Source of the DNA: Phlegmacium glaucopus
Taxonomy: Eukaryota > Basidiomycota > Agaricomycetes > Agaricales > Cortinariaceae
Direction of reading: 5' to 3'
DNA length: 54,444 bases
Assembly: GCA_015039465.1 (NCBI GenBank)
Contig: MU130497.1
Span: 1,342,755-1,397,198, forward strand
A program made the translations under genes and the position numbers. Positions 10,716-23,781 of the stretch are shown here, in pieces (the stretch's first letter is position 1; the number at the start of each line of letters is the position of its first letter). The notes beneath the pieces are model-generated. The model searched no databases and was not told the origin of the DNA. It was given only the letters and a program-made list of their open reading frames with translations.

Positions 10716-11561
10716 TCTTGGGCCAAACATAACCAAAAATTGGGTTGAAGCCAGGCACACTAGCAGGAGATCCAAAGTTAATAAAATTAGAAATATTGAC
10801 TACAGCTAACCCACCTAGCAGGAGATCCAAAGAGGAAAGGATGGGGATCTCTGCTAGGATGGGAAGTTATTTAAGTACAAGTATGGACATATCGGACATA
10901 TGAAAATAATTAAATAATGGTGAATAATTAAAAATGGTGTCATATGAGAATAAATAAAATGACAAGTCAGGGTTTTGTTCGGGTTCGGGCCCGAATGAAA
11001 GTTGGGAGCTAATGAGAGCTAGGGTCATGCCCGAATGATAATCAGGAGAGGAGCTAGGGTCAACAATGGGAATGTATAGGTTGCCAACTGGTCATTCCAG
11101 CTGCCAATTCAGTTGAGCTAACAACCGGTCCATACATCTTTCCTGAGCCAATAAGGGGGACTTAGGTCACCACACTTGGTCGGTTCCTGATGGGTGTTGG
11201 TCAAGAGGTAAATCTCGATCAGGCAGTGTAGGTGGAATGGAGTGTCCCCTTACAATAAGCTCATTTTTAGAGCACAGACTATGATTTCTAACACATATTT
11301 TTGTTAGTTATTACCCTGAACCATATCAAAATCCATATAATTGTTAACTTCTTATGTTAATAAATTTAACAACTGAGGCTTGTCAGAGTAAATCCTCTAT
11401 TAGACATTTTGTTAAGAGTTAAAAGGTTTTTTGTCTCTGTGAGACATTATGTTTCTGCTTGCTACAATAGTGAATTATTAAATATTCTATATACCTCAAT
11501 AATATCATTTTTATTGCCCTATAAGAGCTATTTTTTTAATTGTGCAAAATTTGTTCCAAAA

Positions 11562-12506
11562 ATGCATAGTCACATGGAAATTTGTGACATTGATTTCTCC
11601 AACTTCACAACCAACATTACCAATAGCTCAACTCCAGGTTGCACCACCCCAACATACTTACATGATATCCCAAGCATTCATGCAACCCACAGAAACATAC
11701 CTGCCACCCTTGGCAATCTGAATCTTGATGACAACATCCAGGCTGGGGCTGTGATCAACTTGGGCATGCCAAATCAGCAGCTAAATATTTATGGATGTTG
11801 CATGGTGCAAATTCATTTTTATGACTATTTAAATATTTTTAATGTCTCTCTTTGTTCATCTAGACATGGTGTTGACACTCAAATCACAGCCAAGGTTGCA
11901 GAGACTGCTGAACTGAGGGCTACCACAATAGAAGCAGCATGTAAGTATTGAAATTCTTATTAATTTATCTCCTCTAACAGTTTTGCCTTTTCATTGGATG
12001 CCTTTGCAACATATACACCTATCAATATTGGGCAGGCCATCATTGATCTCACTAACCAGCTCAACAATGGTATTGTGCAAATAAACCAATGCTTTGACAC
12101 TGTTGATCAATACCTTAACCAAGTTTCTGCTACAAGTCATAATAACAGGATCCTTAGATGCAATTCCCATGTTCAAAACCCCTCAGCTGTTGATCCCACT
12201 ACAGAAATCAGTAAGCTCATTCATTAAATATTCATGAGCTTGACCTCACTGGGCTATCTAGGTTCCAGGTCATGCCAAGGCCATATCACCAACCTAAACC
12301 CTAATGTTCAACAGCAAGTTGTTGTACCAGCTCAAATTGCCAATGTTAGAACAACACCCCTTAAATTTAACACAAATTTGCCAGGTTATAGACACATAGG
12401 CATGCTCAATCTTGTCATTTTTTACAATCATGACTTTAGCATTGTTAACAATGACCTCCTTCCTCTACATGTTGACAAACTTTGTAGGTTTCTTACTGAG
12501 TTTTGA
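11562..12506 (+). pseudogene. Decayed multi-exon gene of unknown family
   Basis: I do not recognise this protein. Coding-like segments: 11562-about 11800, about 11866-11941, 11981-12210 and 12262-12506. The intron 12211-12261 (51 bases, GT...AG) joins in frame and gives a C-terminus with VRTTPLKFNTNLPGYRHIGM and an FYNHDFSIVNND motif, ending FLTEF at TGA 12504-12506. The two upstream junctions do not keep frame with obvious splice sites, so small indels are likely. It lies between two copies of the same long LTR (6867-8265 and 12663-14403) and may be repeat-borne. It could be a transposon-associated ORF. Confidence 0.45.
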
Positions 12507-12861
12507 GTGACTTGCAACCTCACTCAAGTTATACTTTTAATAATTACCTTATTATAACAATTGTACTGTATTATGGTACAACTCCTCACTTTGGTCAAGA
12601 AATTTTTCACAAATACAATTTCCTCACCTTATCAATATATAAAAGTTTACTATCCCCCCAACTGTTAGGGGACACCTATTGTGTCCGCTATCGCGCACCA
12701 ATACTGATTGGTAGCATGAGAACAAAGCTTAAAAGTTGCCATCATGAAAATAAGCGGACTTTGAATTCACTTACCTATTTTGGAAGCAGCCCTGAATCAC
12801 GTTCCTGGTCAATAAAATCATTCGTTCAACATTATCATCCTCATCGCTCATCATATCCTCA

Positions 12862-13299
12862 ATGTCTACCACTATGCTGTCTATCATTTACACTATCGAC
12901 ATGCTCCTTAACATCTACCATCCATTCGTTCCTTGGCTAGCGATTCAACAAAGCGATCACTCTACTATTCGCATCGGTCATCGGCTCGCATTTGATCGCA
13001 TCTATGGCCCATCATTTCAAGAACGGCCCGTTTATGGACGCATCAGCTACATCTCCCATTATGTCAAAGGCTTTGTCATTGTTGTTGTGGCTATGGACCC
13101 ACAAGTCTTCGCCTCAGCTATCTATCTTGCCATACCTCGCTCCTGGATCTCACTCAGTCCCCTATCCTCACTCATCTACCTCTTATCTTATCATTCACTG
13201 CCAAAACCATCATTCACGCGGTACCTGAAGCCTTCCCACCCTCTTTATGACAATTTAGGAAGTCCAGGAGGATCACGACTAAGCAGGAATTGCAGATGA
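12862..13299 (+). CDS. Conserved ORF in U3 of solo LTR (unknown, 145 aa)
   Basis: Homologous, codon for codon, to the ORF at 7041-7478 and to the broken ORF in copy A. The frame is open from after TGA 12793-12795. The protein contains RIGHRLAFDRIYG, GRISYISHYVKGF and SHPLYDNLGSPGG blocks. A hydrophobic VKGFVIVVVAMD stretch may be membrane-associated. I find no zinc finger, protease or envelope motif. Because it sits upstream of the LTR TATA box it would be carried near the 3' end of a full-length element RNA. Function unknown; spliced partners cannot be excluded. Confidence 0.45.
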   Translation: MSTTMLSIIYTIDMLLNIYHPFVPWLAIQQSDHSTIRIGHRLAFDRIYGPSFQERPVYGRISYISHYVKGFVIVVVAMDPQVFASAIYLAIPRSWISLSPLSSLIYLLSYHSLPKPSFTRYLKPSHPLYDNLGSPGGSRLSRNCR

Positions 13300-13659
13300 A
13301 TCAGCAGCAGAGGATTATTCTCGCAGTGTGTCAAGTGTTATCAAGGCTGCGCGACATGGGATCATGGGCAAGTAGTGTTTTCTCGGGAACAAGGCTGCGC
13401 CTTTCAAGTGTTGACTCAGGACCTTTCACATTTTTGACATGACCACACGCCTATGGAGTCGATATATTTTTGCTATTGGACTATGTACACTGCCTTCTCT
13501 TCTTTTCTCTTGCACTTTGACATTTTACAGATCTTTTTATTGTTCCTTCTTCTTTTCCATTGTCCTTTCTTCTCGCAGCTGTCCTCTCTTCATCATTCTT
13601 CTCCTGACAGCGCGTACTTCTTTCTTTTTTTATTTGTTTTACATAGCCTCATCCTTAGG

Positions 13660-13667
13660 TATAAATA
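13660..13667 (+). promoter_or_regulatory. LTR TATA box (TATAAATA)
   Basis: TATAAATA followed by a C/T-rich tract; the same box occurs in copy B at 7813-7820. Probable start region of retroelement transcription. Confidence 0.6.
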
Positions 13668-14334
13668 CTGCTCTTTTGTACCAGGATAGGTAGTTCATCT
13701 CAATCCATTCTTACTTCCCTACAGTCATCATCTCAGTGGAATTCCAGTGAATTCCTCCCTCTAAGTTCGCTTTTCCTGCACCTTACTGTCAATCTATCCC
13801 CTATTGTCTACTGCTATAGTCTTGCTGAAGACTCTCCCTGATCATCCACATCCACATCCTCTACTCCCTTCGCTTTTTCAGCCTTTTATTTGTCACTGCC
13901 CCCTACTGTCAACCGCTATAGTCTCACCAAAGACTCTCTCATATTCATCCTCATCCCCCTCTATTCTTGCCCCCTTACCTCTGTGTGTTAAAAGTCAAGG
14001 TTATACCTTCCCTAAACGAACAACAGGGAGTCTCTTGACCTAAGGTCTGGTCCACTGCTCTCTGGTTGGAGTTTATATACAACAACAACAACAATTTATA
14101 CCGCCTCTATGCTCGCTTAGTATGTACTTACCTTCATTCACTCTATGATCGTATACCATACCACATCCCCTATCCTACTCCTTGTGTTCTCCCTCCTATC
14201 GTTGTAGTAGTTGTCCCTTTGCCAATGACATCGTAACAGGTGTCAGTTTATATTTAGTTTTACCTTGTCCTACCTTCCATTATGTCCTAGCCGTATATAG
14301 TCAAATTGGCTCTCACGCCTGTAGTATATAGACG

Positions 14335-14363
14335 AAAGGTGGTTATCTTTGATAACCACCTTT
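14335..14363 (+). terminator. Perfect 13-bp hairpin near LTR 3' end
   Basis: AAAGGTGGTTATC, loop TTT, GATAACCACCTTT, followed by TGTATTAAACTTGG. The placement suggests a role in RNA 3' end formation or packaging. A comparable hairpin lies in the LTR at 44757-45224 (45111-45137). Confidence 0.5.
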
Positions 14364-14408
14364 GTATTAAACTTGGTTCCCGGGTTCTCTTATTGCCCTA
14401 ACACCAAC

Positions 14409-16687
14409 CACATTGGAATCAAATCCTTACAACTGGTCTTTTTTAGGCTTTTAAATTTTCAAAAACCAACCAGTTGAAATTTAGTAATCCCAACATATAA
14501 CATTTAAATAAGCTTAAGGACATTAAAATTGGTTTAGAGTTGAGTAAATATTTTAAAGTTTTAAAATAATTTATTAAAAGAAATAAAGTAGACAGATGCA
14601 GAAAATTAATATGTTCATCCTCCTCCTCCTAACTGAAATACTGACTCCCCAGTCATCTTCAAGACCACAAAACAATGAGTTTTTTTAGATAGCTAAATTA
14701 TAATGTGTGACCACAACAGTTGATCTTGATAAGTTTTTGAGAACCTGTCTCCATTCTTGCCTTCTTCTACCTTGCTCTAAAGCTTGAGAAGCCACTACTC
14801 TCTAAACTGCTTCTAATCTCTCTCAATGTTCCTTACTACTTAAGTATTTTACCCTCCCTCTGAGCAGTTTAATAAAATTATTCTGAGCAAATTTTAAACA
14901 CATTCTAAGCAGATTGCAAGTGTTAATAATTTAAATTTAAAAATATTTGAAAATATTATGTAAATTAGTGTAATATTACTAGGATTTTGATATGTGACAG
15001 AGAATCACATATAAGAGTCTAGTACAGTCTACCAGAGTCCAACTGGACCTAGGTAGAAGAGGAGAAAGAAAGTGTTGTTTTAAACTAGGAGATAATAAAT
15101 AAAACAAAACATTAACATGGTATAAATGTACTATAATTGACTTAAAATTAATTAAATACCTCCTCACAAGTGAGGTTGGCCATATTGCAGGAATAGTGGG
15201 GTTATAAGCAATGCATTAAAATTAAAATTGATTCTTACAAAGAGGGTTGGCCACATTGCAGGTCATAACTAATACATTAAAGTAGCCTCTGATGAAAAGG
15301 GGTAGGCATTGTCATTGGATATTAAAAAGGAAAAAAAAAAAACTTACTTTAGCAATTTTCAACTGTCTGTTTCATGATTGTGAAGGGATTAAGGCCACAC
15401 TCATGACGTTGTGTGGTTCAACAAGCCTTTAAATTGCATATATGCACCTATTTTGTTAGTATTCAAGTCATAAGTTATAACAACTTTATAGTCATTATGA
15501 TTGTTTGTTTAGACTTTTTTTAAGCACTGCTAATAATTTAGGCCAGTGAGGGCTTATTGAACCCCTCACATTGTGTAGTATTTATACAGATGATTACTGG
15601 GGGGTTCATTGAGCCCCATATATTTTGTAAATATTTAAATGGGTCTCCACATATTGCATTATGCTGATAATGTAGTGACTGGGGCTTATTAAGCCCTATA
15701 TAATTTTTACACTGCTACTGGAGAAAGTAGATGGCTATGGAAGTACTTATTATATATTACCAATAAACAAAGCAACTATTCTAGGTGTTTATATTTTTGT
15801 ATCACAGGGTTATACAGCATTCATTAAATAGTTATGCAACTCCTTTTATAAGTACTTATATGGTGTTTAGGTGTTTATGATCACTGTGACCATCTATAAT
15901 TATTTGTAGTCATTGGTTATTCTGGTGATATACAAAGGGTAAACAAGCATTTACCTAAGGTGTCAAATTACATGACTAATGTTGAAAATAATGGCTAATC
16001 TTTGGTTTCAATTAAAAAGTACACATTGCTGAAAGAGAAGCAATTATTAGTTCAGTACATAGCAAAGAAATAATATATAAGAAGGGTACTATAATGAGGG
16101 TACAACTGTTCTTTAGATCCAATATATTACCAAGTTGGACTAAGAGTTGATTTCTAATTGACGAAGATATGAGGGAACCAACCTGGATTTTGTCAACATC
16201 ACTGAATATTAGTGTTATAAGTATACAATATCTGAAGATTGAAAATTGTTACACTTTCTATTTTAAACAAATAAATAATTTTATATAAAAAGTATGGTTG
16301 ATATACTTTTACTCTATAAATCTTACCACAACTTCTCTATCTTCATAAAATTAATTATTAACACCTTATCCTTATAAATTGGGTACTTAAATAAATCTGA
16401 CTGTTGTTAAGATTCTAATGAATCATTAGAGGAATTTCTCCTCTCATCAGAAAGAAGAAACACTATGAAATTTTACAGCTTTGAAGGGCTTCCAGCATCA
16501 CATCAGCAAAAGGTGTATGGCTATTTACAAGTAACCCTAAGTACTGATTATAAGGCAATTATAACTAGCGGTCAACTCCATCGACATAATACCTTGCTGA
16601 ATAATCCCTCTTTTCTTTTGGGCAATGAAATTGTGACATGAACTAAATAAGTTGAATACAAAATGTGACATGGTTATCAGTAAGCTC
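14409..16687. other. AT-rich intergenic DNA with degenerate short repeats
   Basis: No gene seen. GGTTGGCC(A)TATTGCAGG-type sequence occurs at about 15174 and 15246. A near-palindromic GGGCTTATT(A/G)A(A/G)CCC motif recurs at about 15548, 15605 and 15688. These look like remnants of a repeat family I cannot name. Confidence 0.4.
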
Positions 16688-17020
16688 AGTTTTCTCCAGT
16701 TGAAGTGGGTGGAGAGAAAATAAAGGTGGAAAGGAGACAGGTGGCCATTGTTCCTGGATACACATTCACAAATTACAAATTGCAGGGACAAACATTGGAA
16801 TATATTATCATGGACCTCACAAAGCCTCCCGCTATCACCATTCAGTGTATATGTCACACTTTCAAGAAGTAGGGGTCAGAAGTCAATTTGGATATTGAAG
16901 GATTTTGATCCTGAGCTGTTTATGCAACATCCCTCGCAGGATCTGAGGCGAGAGATGGAAAGGCTGGAAAGGCTGGATGTGAAGACCAAGGTTGACTATG
17001 AGCAGAGTCAAGATTGCTGA
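16688..17020 (+). pseudogene. C-terminal remnant of a Pif1/Helitron-type helicase
   Basis: From about 16688 the frame reads SPVEVGGEKIKVERRQVAIV then YTFTNYKLQGQTLEYIIMDL; after a frameshift near 16830 it reads LSPFSVYVTLSRSRGQKSI and ILKDFDPELF, ending at TGA 17018-17020. This matches the last helicase motifs (the T-x-YKxQGQT and YVALSRS boxes) of the Pif1-like helicases abundant in Agaricomycete genomes, where they occur in Helitrons. The N-terminal ATPase part is absent. Frameshifted and therefore dead. Confidence 0.65.
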
Positions 17021-17580
17021 TACGACCACAATGGATAATGACACTTTTGCAAGGGGAAGGTGAACATAGAGGGATGCTGACACAACAGTTTCATCAAATA
17101 GATTTGGGATCAAAAAAAGTTATAACATTTCAGTACTTTTAGTGAGTTTAGCCATGAACGACACCGTATCTTATTTATTTGTGTTATGTGTCAGTGCTGT
17201 TAGGTAACAAATGTATACTTTAGACCCCGGAGAGACCTTGCTTTACAGCAAGGTAACAGAGTGTTACTTATTGACATCATTGATCTGCTGTTACTAGGGT
17301 CATATTCTCAGCTGTTGTTATATCAGAACCAAACAGACGCAAGCTGAGTGCACTGTGAAAAATGAATGAACTTATGCCACAGAAGAAATATGTTGGACAA
17401 ACCTTTTTGCTTTCTTGTCAATCATCAAGGTAAGGGACATGTTGGACTTCCAGATAGGAAGTATAACATCATGTGAAAAGCTAGAAAAACAAAATTGTAA
17501 ATTGAATAAAAGTATTAACAAATCAGATGTTAAAACACACAGTTCACTGGTAGAAAATTGAACAATCTGGCTTCCTAATG
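17021..17580. other. Intergenic, no gene seen
   Basis: Contains a 7-bp hairpin CCTTGCT/AGCAAGG at 17236-17253 and an adjoining GTAACA/TGTTAC pair. Otherwise nothing recognisable. It marks the left edge of the gene island. Confidence 0.35.
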
Positions 17581-20179
<2,599 letters not shown>

Positions 20180-20343
20180 TGCTTTTGATATGGGTGCGAC
20201 CTTTTATGTGTATTTAAGGGTCTGTAAGCCGTAAGCCGTAAGAGTGATGTATAGGACAAAATTCGCTCTGAGCCAAGCAACACAAAACAAACAGTGATGT
20301 AGTTTGAGAGCGACTTGCACATCTACTACTAAGTAACTAGATA
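20180..20343. promoter_or_regulatory. TRM4 upstream region
   Basis: A 164-base gap between the TRM4 start and the stop of the upstream dehydrogenase, so it must hold the TRM4 promoter and the dehydrogenase 3' end. GTAAGCCGTAAGCCGTAAG is a short tandem repeat at about 20224-20242. No clear TATA box. Confidence 0.35.
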
Positions 20344-22517
20344 CTACGATATTTTGATCTTCATATGCACTGACTTCGCTCTTGTGAGTTGATCATAACC
20401 TGAGGACAGCCCAATCATTGACAGTCATCGAAAAAAAAGTCAGAACAACAAACCGAATTTACTCAAACTAACACCCCTTCCACTGTCTTTCACACCACAC
20501 CAGGCTAAAGCAGGATCCAGGTAATCGCAACTTTTGTAACATTAACCTTCAGAATAATTTCATAGAAGAAGCTGCCCACCGATTCAAAAAGACGGTCCCA
20601 GTCTCTAAGGCTTCCACGAACATCGCAAAGGTTGCTAGGGACGCCGGATTTCCATCCGCGTTGGTCCATACAGAGGCAGTCAGACCATAGGGTGAATCAT
20701 TCATCAATATTAAAGCCTCTTCATCGGACGAAACCTATAGTCAAGTCAAAATTTCATTCAGTACAGCCGACAGTAACAAGAACTGACCTTTTGAATACCA
20801 ACTACAGGTCCAAAGGTTTCTTCCTAGGGTACATTGTAGAGAGATTTTAGTCTGAGGTTCGTGAAATCATGTTAAATACGTACTTTCATGACATCCATGG
20901 CTTTAGTCGACGTAAGCAGAAAACAGTGACACGATGATTAGGGCCTTACTATGATTGACGTCCACGAGAACTTGGGGTGCAACATATGTCGATCCACTAA
21001 CATAGTGTTGGTTGACGGCAAGCCATTAATTTATCGGAGGACTTACATTGTGGCCTGCGGAAATAAGTGGTCAGGAATCAAGGGCTTTGCACCTGCCCGG
21101 ACTACGTTGGCAAGACAGAGCAGTTCATTAACAGCAAGGTTTCAGTAAGGGAGAATAGTACCGGCATCTTGAACTTGTTTACGAATGCGTTCAGCACTTG
21201 CAAGACTAACTACGGGACCAAGATTTGTTTCTGGCAATGTTGGATCCCCTAGTCTGTATGCCTAAATATGATTTAGTTTATTTTACTGTCATGAAAATCA
21301 AATCTACTAACTTACCTTTGTGATAGCAACAAAGCGCTCGACAAAGGAATCGTAGATGGACTCATGGACATATATACGCTGGGAAGGCATAATCACTTTG
21401 GTGCTCAAAAGAAATAGGTCTTTGGGAAATTTACCTCGACCGCACAGCAACTCTGACCGGAATTAAAAAAGGCACCTTTCATACTGGCTTAAATTCAATT
21501 ATAGCGGGTTACCGAGATGACTCACCATCAACTAGTTGTGCGGCCGTGTAGTCCAGATCAGCATCGGGTCTAACATATGCTGGATCCTTTCCACCAAGCT
21601 TTAAAAAGGTCAATATTGTGTAACTGATTAAAACTAGTGATCGCACCTCCAAGGCTACCCCAGTAAAAATATCTGCCCTGGCTGCGGCTTTAACGACAGA
21701 ACGCCCTCCGGCTACGCTGCCGGTGAACGATACGAAGGCAACAGATGGATTGCTAACCACATGACTGGTCAACTGTGGAGACATATGAACAACTTGGATC
21801 ACATCAGGTGGTAAGCCTGCGCGTCTGAGGGCAAGAGCAAACCTCTCCGCAGTAAGAGGCGTCTGCGGGGAAGGTTTCAAAACTACGGCATTTCCTGCTA
21901 TAATAGCAGGCAGGACTGAATTGACGGAAACAAGATAAGGAAAGCTTGATATTTGGTCAGTGGTGATCTGCCAGATGACAATTCAACTGACTTCCAAGGC
22001 GCGATTACAAGCACTACGCCCAGCGGTGTGCGTCTGATATATCGACGGAAGCCAGGTTGATCAGTATCTTCGAGGGTTACATCCGCCAAGGATGAGGTTG
22101 CTATATTGAGCATGTAATCAGCTCTCTCTAGAAATCCACGAATCTCTCCAGCCCCTTGCGAGACGGGCCTTCATCGGTCACATGAAATTATTCGTGAGCA
22201 AATTTGACCTATGTAGCAGAAAATGAACAACGTACCGACCCATCTGAAGTGAGAGCTCCATTGGGATTTCGTCGCTCATCTTCCTAAACTCATCCTTTTA
22301 TATGTCAGAAAATCGGAATGCTACAAGGTGCATATTTTGTCACTACCATGAATTTTTTCCCAATGATGACCCTATCCTCCACTGACACTGTACGCCAAGC
22401 CTTTTGGGCAATAACAGCGTTGGCGATGAGTTTATCAAGCTCATCATCTGAAGGATATGTTCGAGTAACAAATGGATTTTGATTGTGCGGTGTTATGGTT
22501 GTTTGAATGCTCGACAT
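20344..22517 (-). CDS. NAD(P)-dependent aldehyde dehydrogenase
   Basis: Oxidises an aldehyde to the acid. I trace about 15 exons from ATG 22517 to TAG 20346-20344, several of them microexons (for example one encoding about MDVMK). Recognisable in order: PLGVVLVIAPWN (cofactor/oxyanion Asn), NAVVLKPSPQTP, VSFTGSVAGGR (nucleotide-binding turn), ALELGGKDPAYV (general base Glu), FFNSGQSCCAVERIYV (catalytic Cys), EETFGPVVGIQK and NDSPYGLTASVW. The C-terminus RCDYLDPALAWCGVKDSGRG is typical of fungal class-3 or succinate-semialdehyde-like members. All key residues are present. The substrate cannot be told from sequence. The start is 138 bases from the divergent PUP1 start. Confidence 0.9.
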
Positions 22518-22654
22518 GTTTGGCGTAATAATGCTCTAGTTCGCAAGGCTCAATATCAGATCAATAATTATTACATTGATCACGTGATGACGCGTTAGTA
22601 CGATGGCTTACGCGGTCCATAACTTGATTCAAACTCTCATTACTGTCTTCAAAT
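22518..22654. promoter_or_regulatory. Divergent promoter of aldehyde dehydrogenase and PUP1, with E-box
   Basis: Only 137 bases separate the two start codons. A palindromic CACGTG E-box lies at 22581-22586, near the middle, within GATCACGTGATG. It is likely a shared bHLH site; another CACGTG at 23733-23738 lies between PUP1 and the next gene. Confidence 0.5.
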
Positions 22655-23706
22655 ATGGCCAACAATTCTATGTATTCCTCACCAGGATTTGACTTTTCGA
22701 ACCAATTAAGGTGACTCCGTCCTTCTATCTATGCGGATAATTACCAATATTCACTCTCATCTGGGTGTTAGAAATAATTTCATGACCGAGAAGGGACTAC
22801 CCCTACCGAAAGCAACAAGTACAGGAACAACAATTGTCGGATGTTTATTCAAAGATGGGATTGTCTTGGGAGCAGACACACGAGCTACTGAAGGCCCAAT
22901 CGTAGCAGACAAAAACTGCGAAAAGGTTTCGATCCATCGCTCATTTCTTTCTTTTGTGCCAACCCTTTTTCACAAAGATTCACTTCATCACCGAATCTAT
23001 CAGATGTTGTGGCGCAGGAACGGCCGCCGATACTGAATTCACCACTGCCTTAATTTCGTCAAACATGGAGATGCACGCACTGCAGAGCGGTCGGAAGCCT
23101 CGCGTTGTCACGGCCATGACGATGTTGAAGCAAATGCTTTTCAGGTAAAGATTAATATTTCGTGCATATATGCACGACTTACCGGCGTAAGCTTTTAGAT
23201 ATCAGGGCCAAATCGGAGCTGCCCTTGTGCTCGGCGGCGTCGACGCTACAGGTCCCCACTTGTTTACTATTCATCCCCATGGATCGACCGACAAACTCCC
23301 CTATGTTACGATGGGGTCTGGAAGCTTGGCCGCCATGGCCGTCTTTGAAAGTGGATGGAAGGCGAACATGGAAGTCAGTTTGAATATATATTGACTACTT
23401 TTTAATTGAACATCCACATTAATTGATTTTTTTTAGCGAGAAGATGCATTGGCTCTGGTCAAAGCTGCTATAGCATCTGGAATATTCAACGACCTTGGTT
23501 CAGGATCCAACGTCGATGCCTGTATCATCACCGCGAATCAAACAGAGATGCTGAGAAATGTGGAAATGCCAAATCAACGCGTGGAGAAGGAAAGAGATTA
23601 TAAATTCAGAAGAGGCACTACTGCATGGAAGAAAGAGGATATTCGAAAGTTTATCATCGATGAGCAGGTGTTATCAATCGCTGGAGATGAGATGGATGTA
23701 TCATGA
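22655..23706 (+). CDS. PUP1: 20S proteasome subunit beta-2 (Pup1/PSMB7)
   Basis: Trypsin-like catalytic subunit of the 20S proteasome core. Four introns: after 22713 (exon 1 starts [12 protein letters not shown]), then after CEK, after QMLFR and after KANME; all junctions keep frame. The propeptide is cut at [15 protein letters not shown], leaving the catalytic N-terminal Thr; [19 protein letters not shown] carries the conserved Asp and Lys, and [12 protein letters not shown] the active-site Ser region. The C-terminal tail ([16 protein letters not shown]) is the beta-2 arm that embraces beta-3. Ends TGA 23704-23706. Full length. Confidence 0.94.
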
Positions 23707-23781
23707 TTATTAGGTAGCATATAACCCTCCGTCACGTGCAGAAAGGGATCGTTATGTTTGAATTCAGACATCACAATTATC

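Larger units (their letters stand above)
9688..11256. mobile_element. Candidate outer TIR element (ATTGTAAGGG ends)
   Basis: ATTGTAAGGG at 9688-9697 is mirrored by CCCTTACAAT at 11247-11256. The inside holds a second inverted-repeat element (9774-10715) and short direct repeats (TAGCAGGAGATCCAAAG twice near 10755 and 10817; AGCTAGGGTC-type units near 11020-11060). I see no target duplication and no transposase. The 10-base ends alone are weak evidence. Confidence 0.35.
12663..14403 (+). mobile_element. Solo LTR, 1741 bp, TSD CCAAC
   Basis: It starts TGTTAGGGG and ends GCCCTAACA (8-base terminal inverted repeat TGTTAGGG/CCCTAACA) and is flanked by CCAAC on both sides (12658-12662 and 14404-14408). 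It holds a TATAAATA box at 13660-13667 followed by pyrimidine-rich sequence and short direct repeats around CTATAGTC(T/C)(T/C)(G/A)C, and a perfect hairpin near the 3' end. No internal domain remains. Similar LTR termini occur at 44757-45224. The superfamily cannot be told without an internal region. Confidence 0.9.

Noticed and set aside
6867..14403. Copies B and C as the two LTRs of one element with a 4.3-kb internal region
   Set aside because: Copy C has its own perfect CCAAC target duplication and so is a solo LTR; copy B lacks both true ends; the interval has no gag or pol.
17236..17300. Hairpin as a Helitron 3' terminus
   Set aside because: No CTRR directly after the hairpin (CTTA follows), and no matching 5' TC end found.
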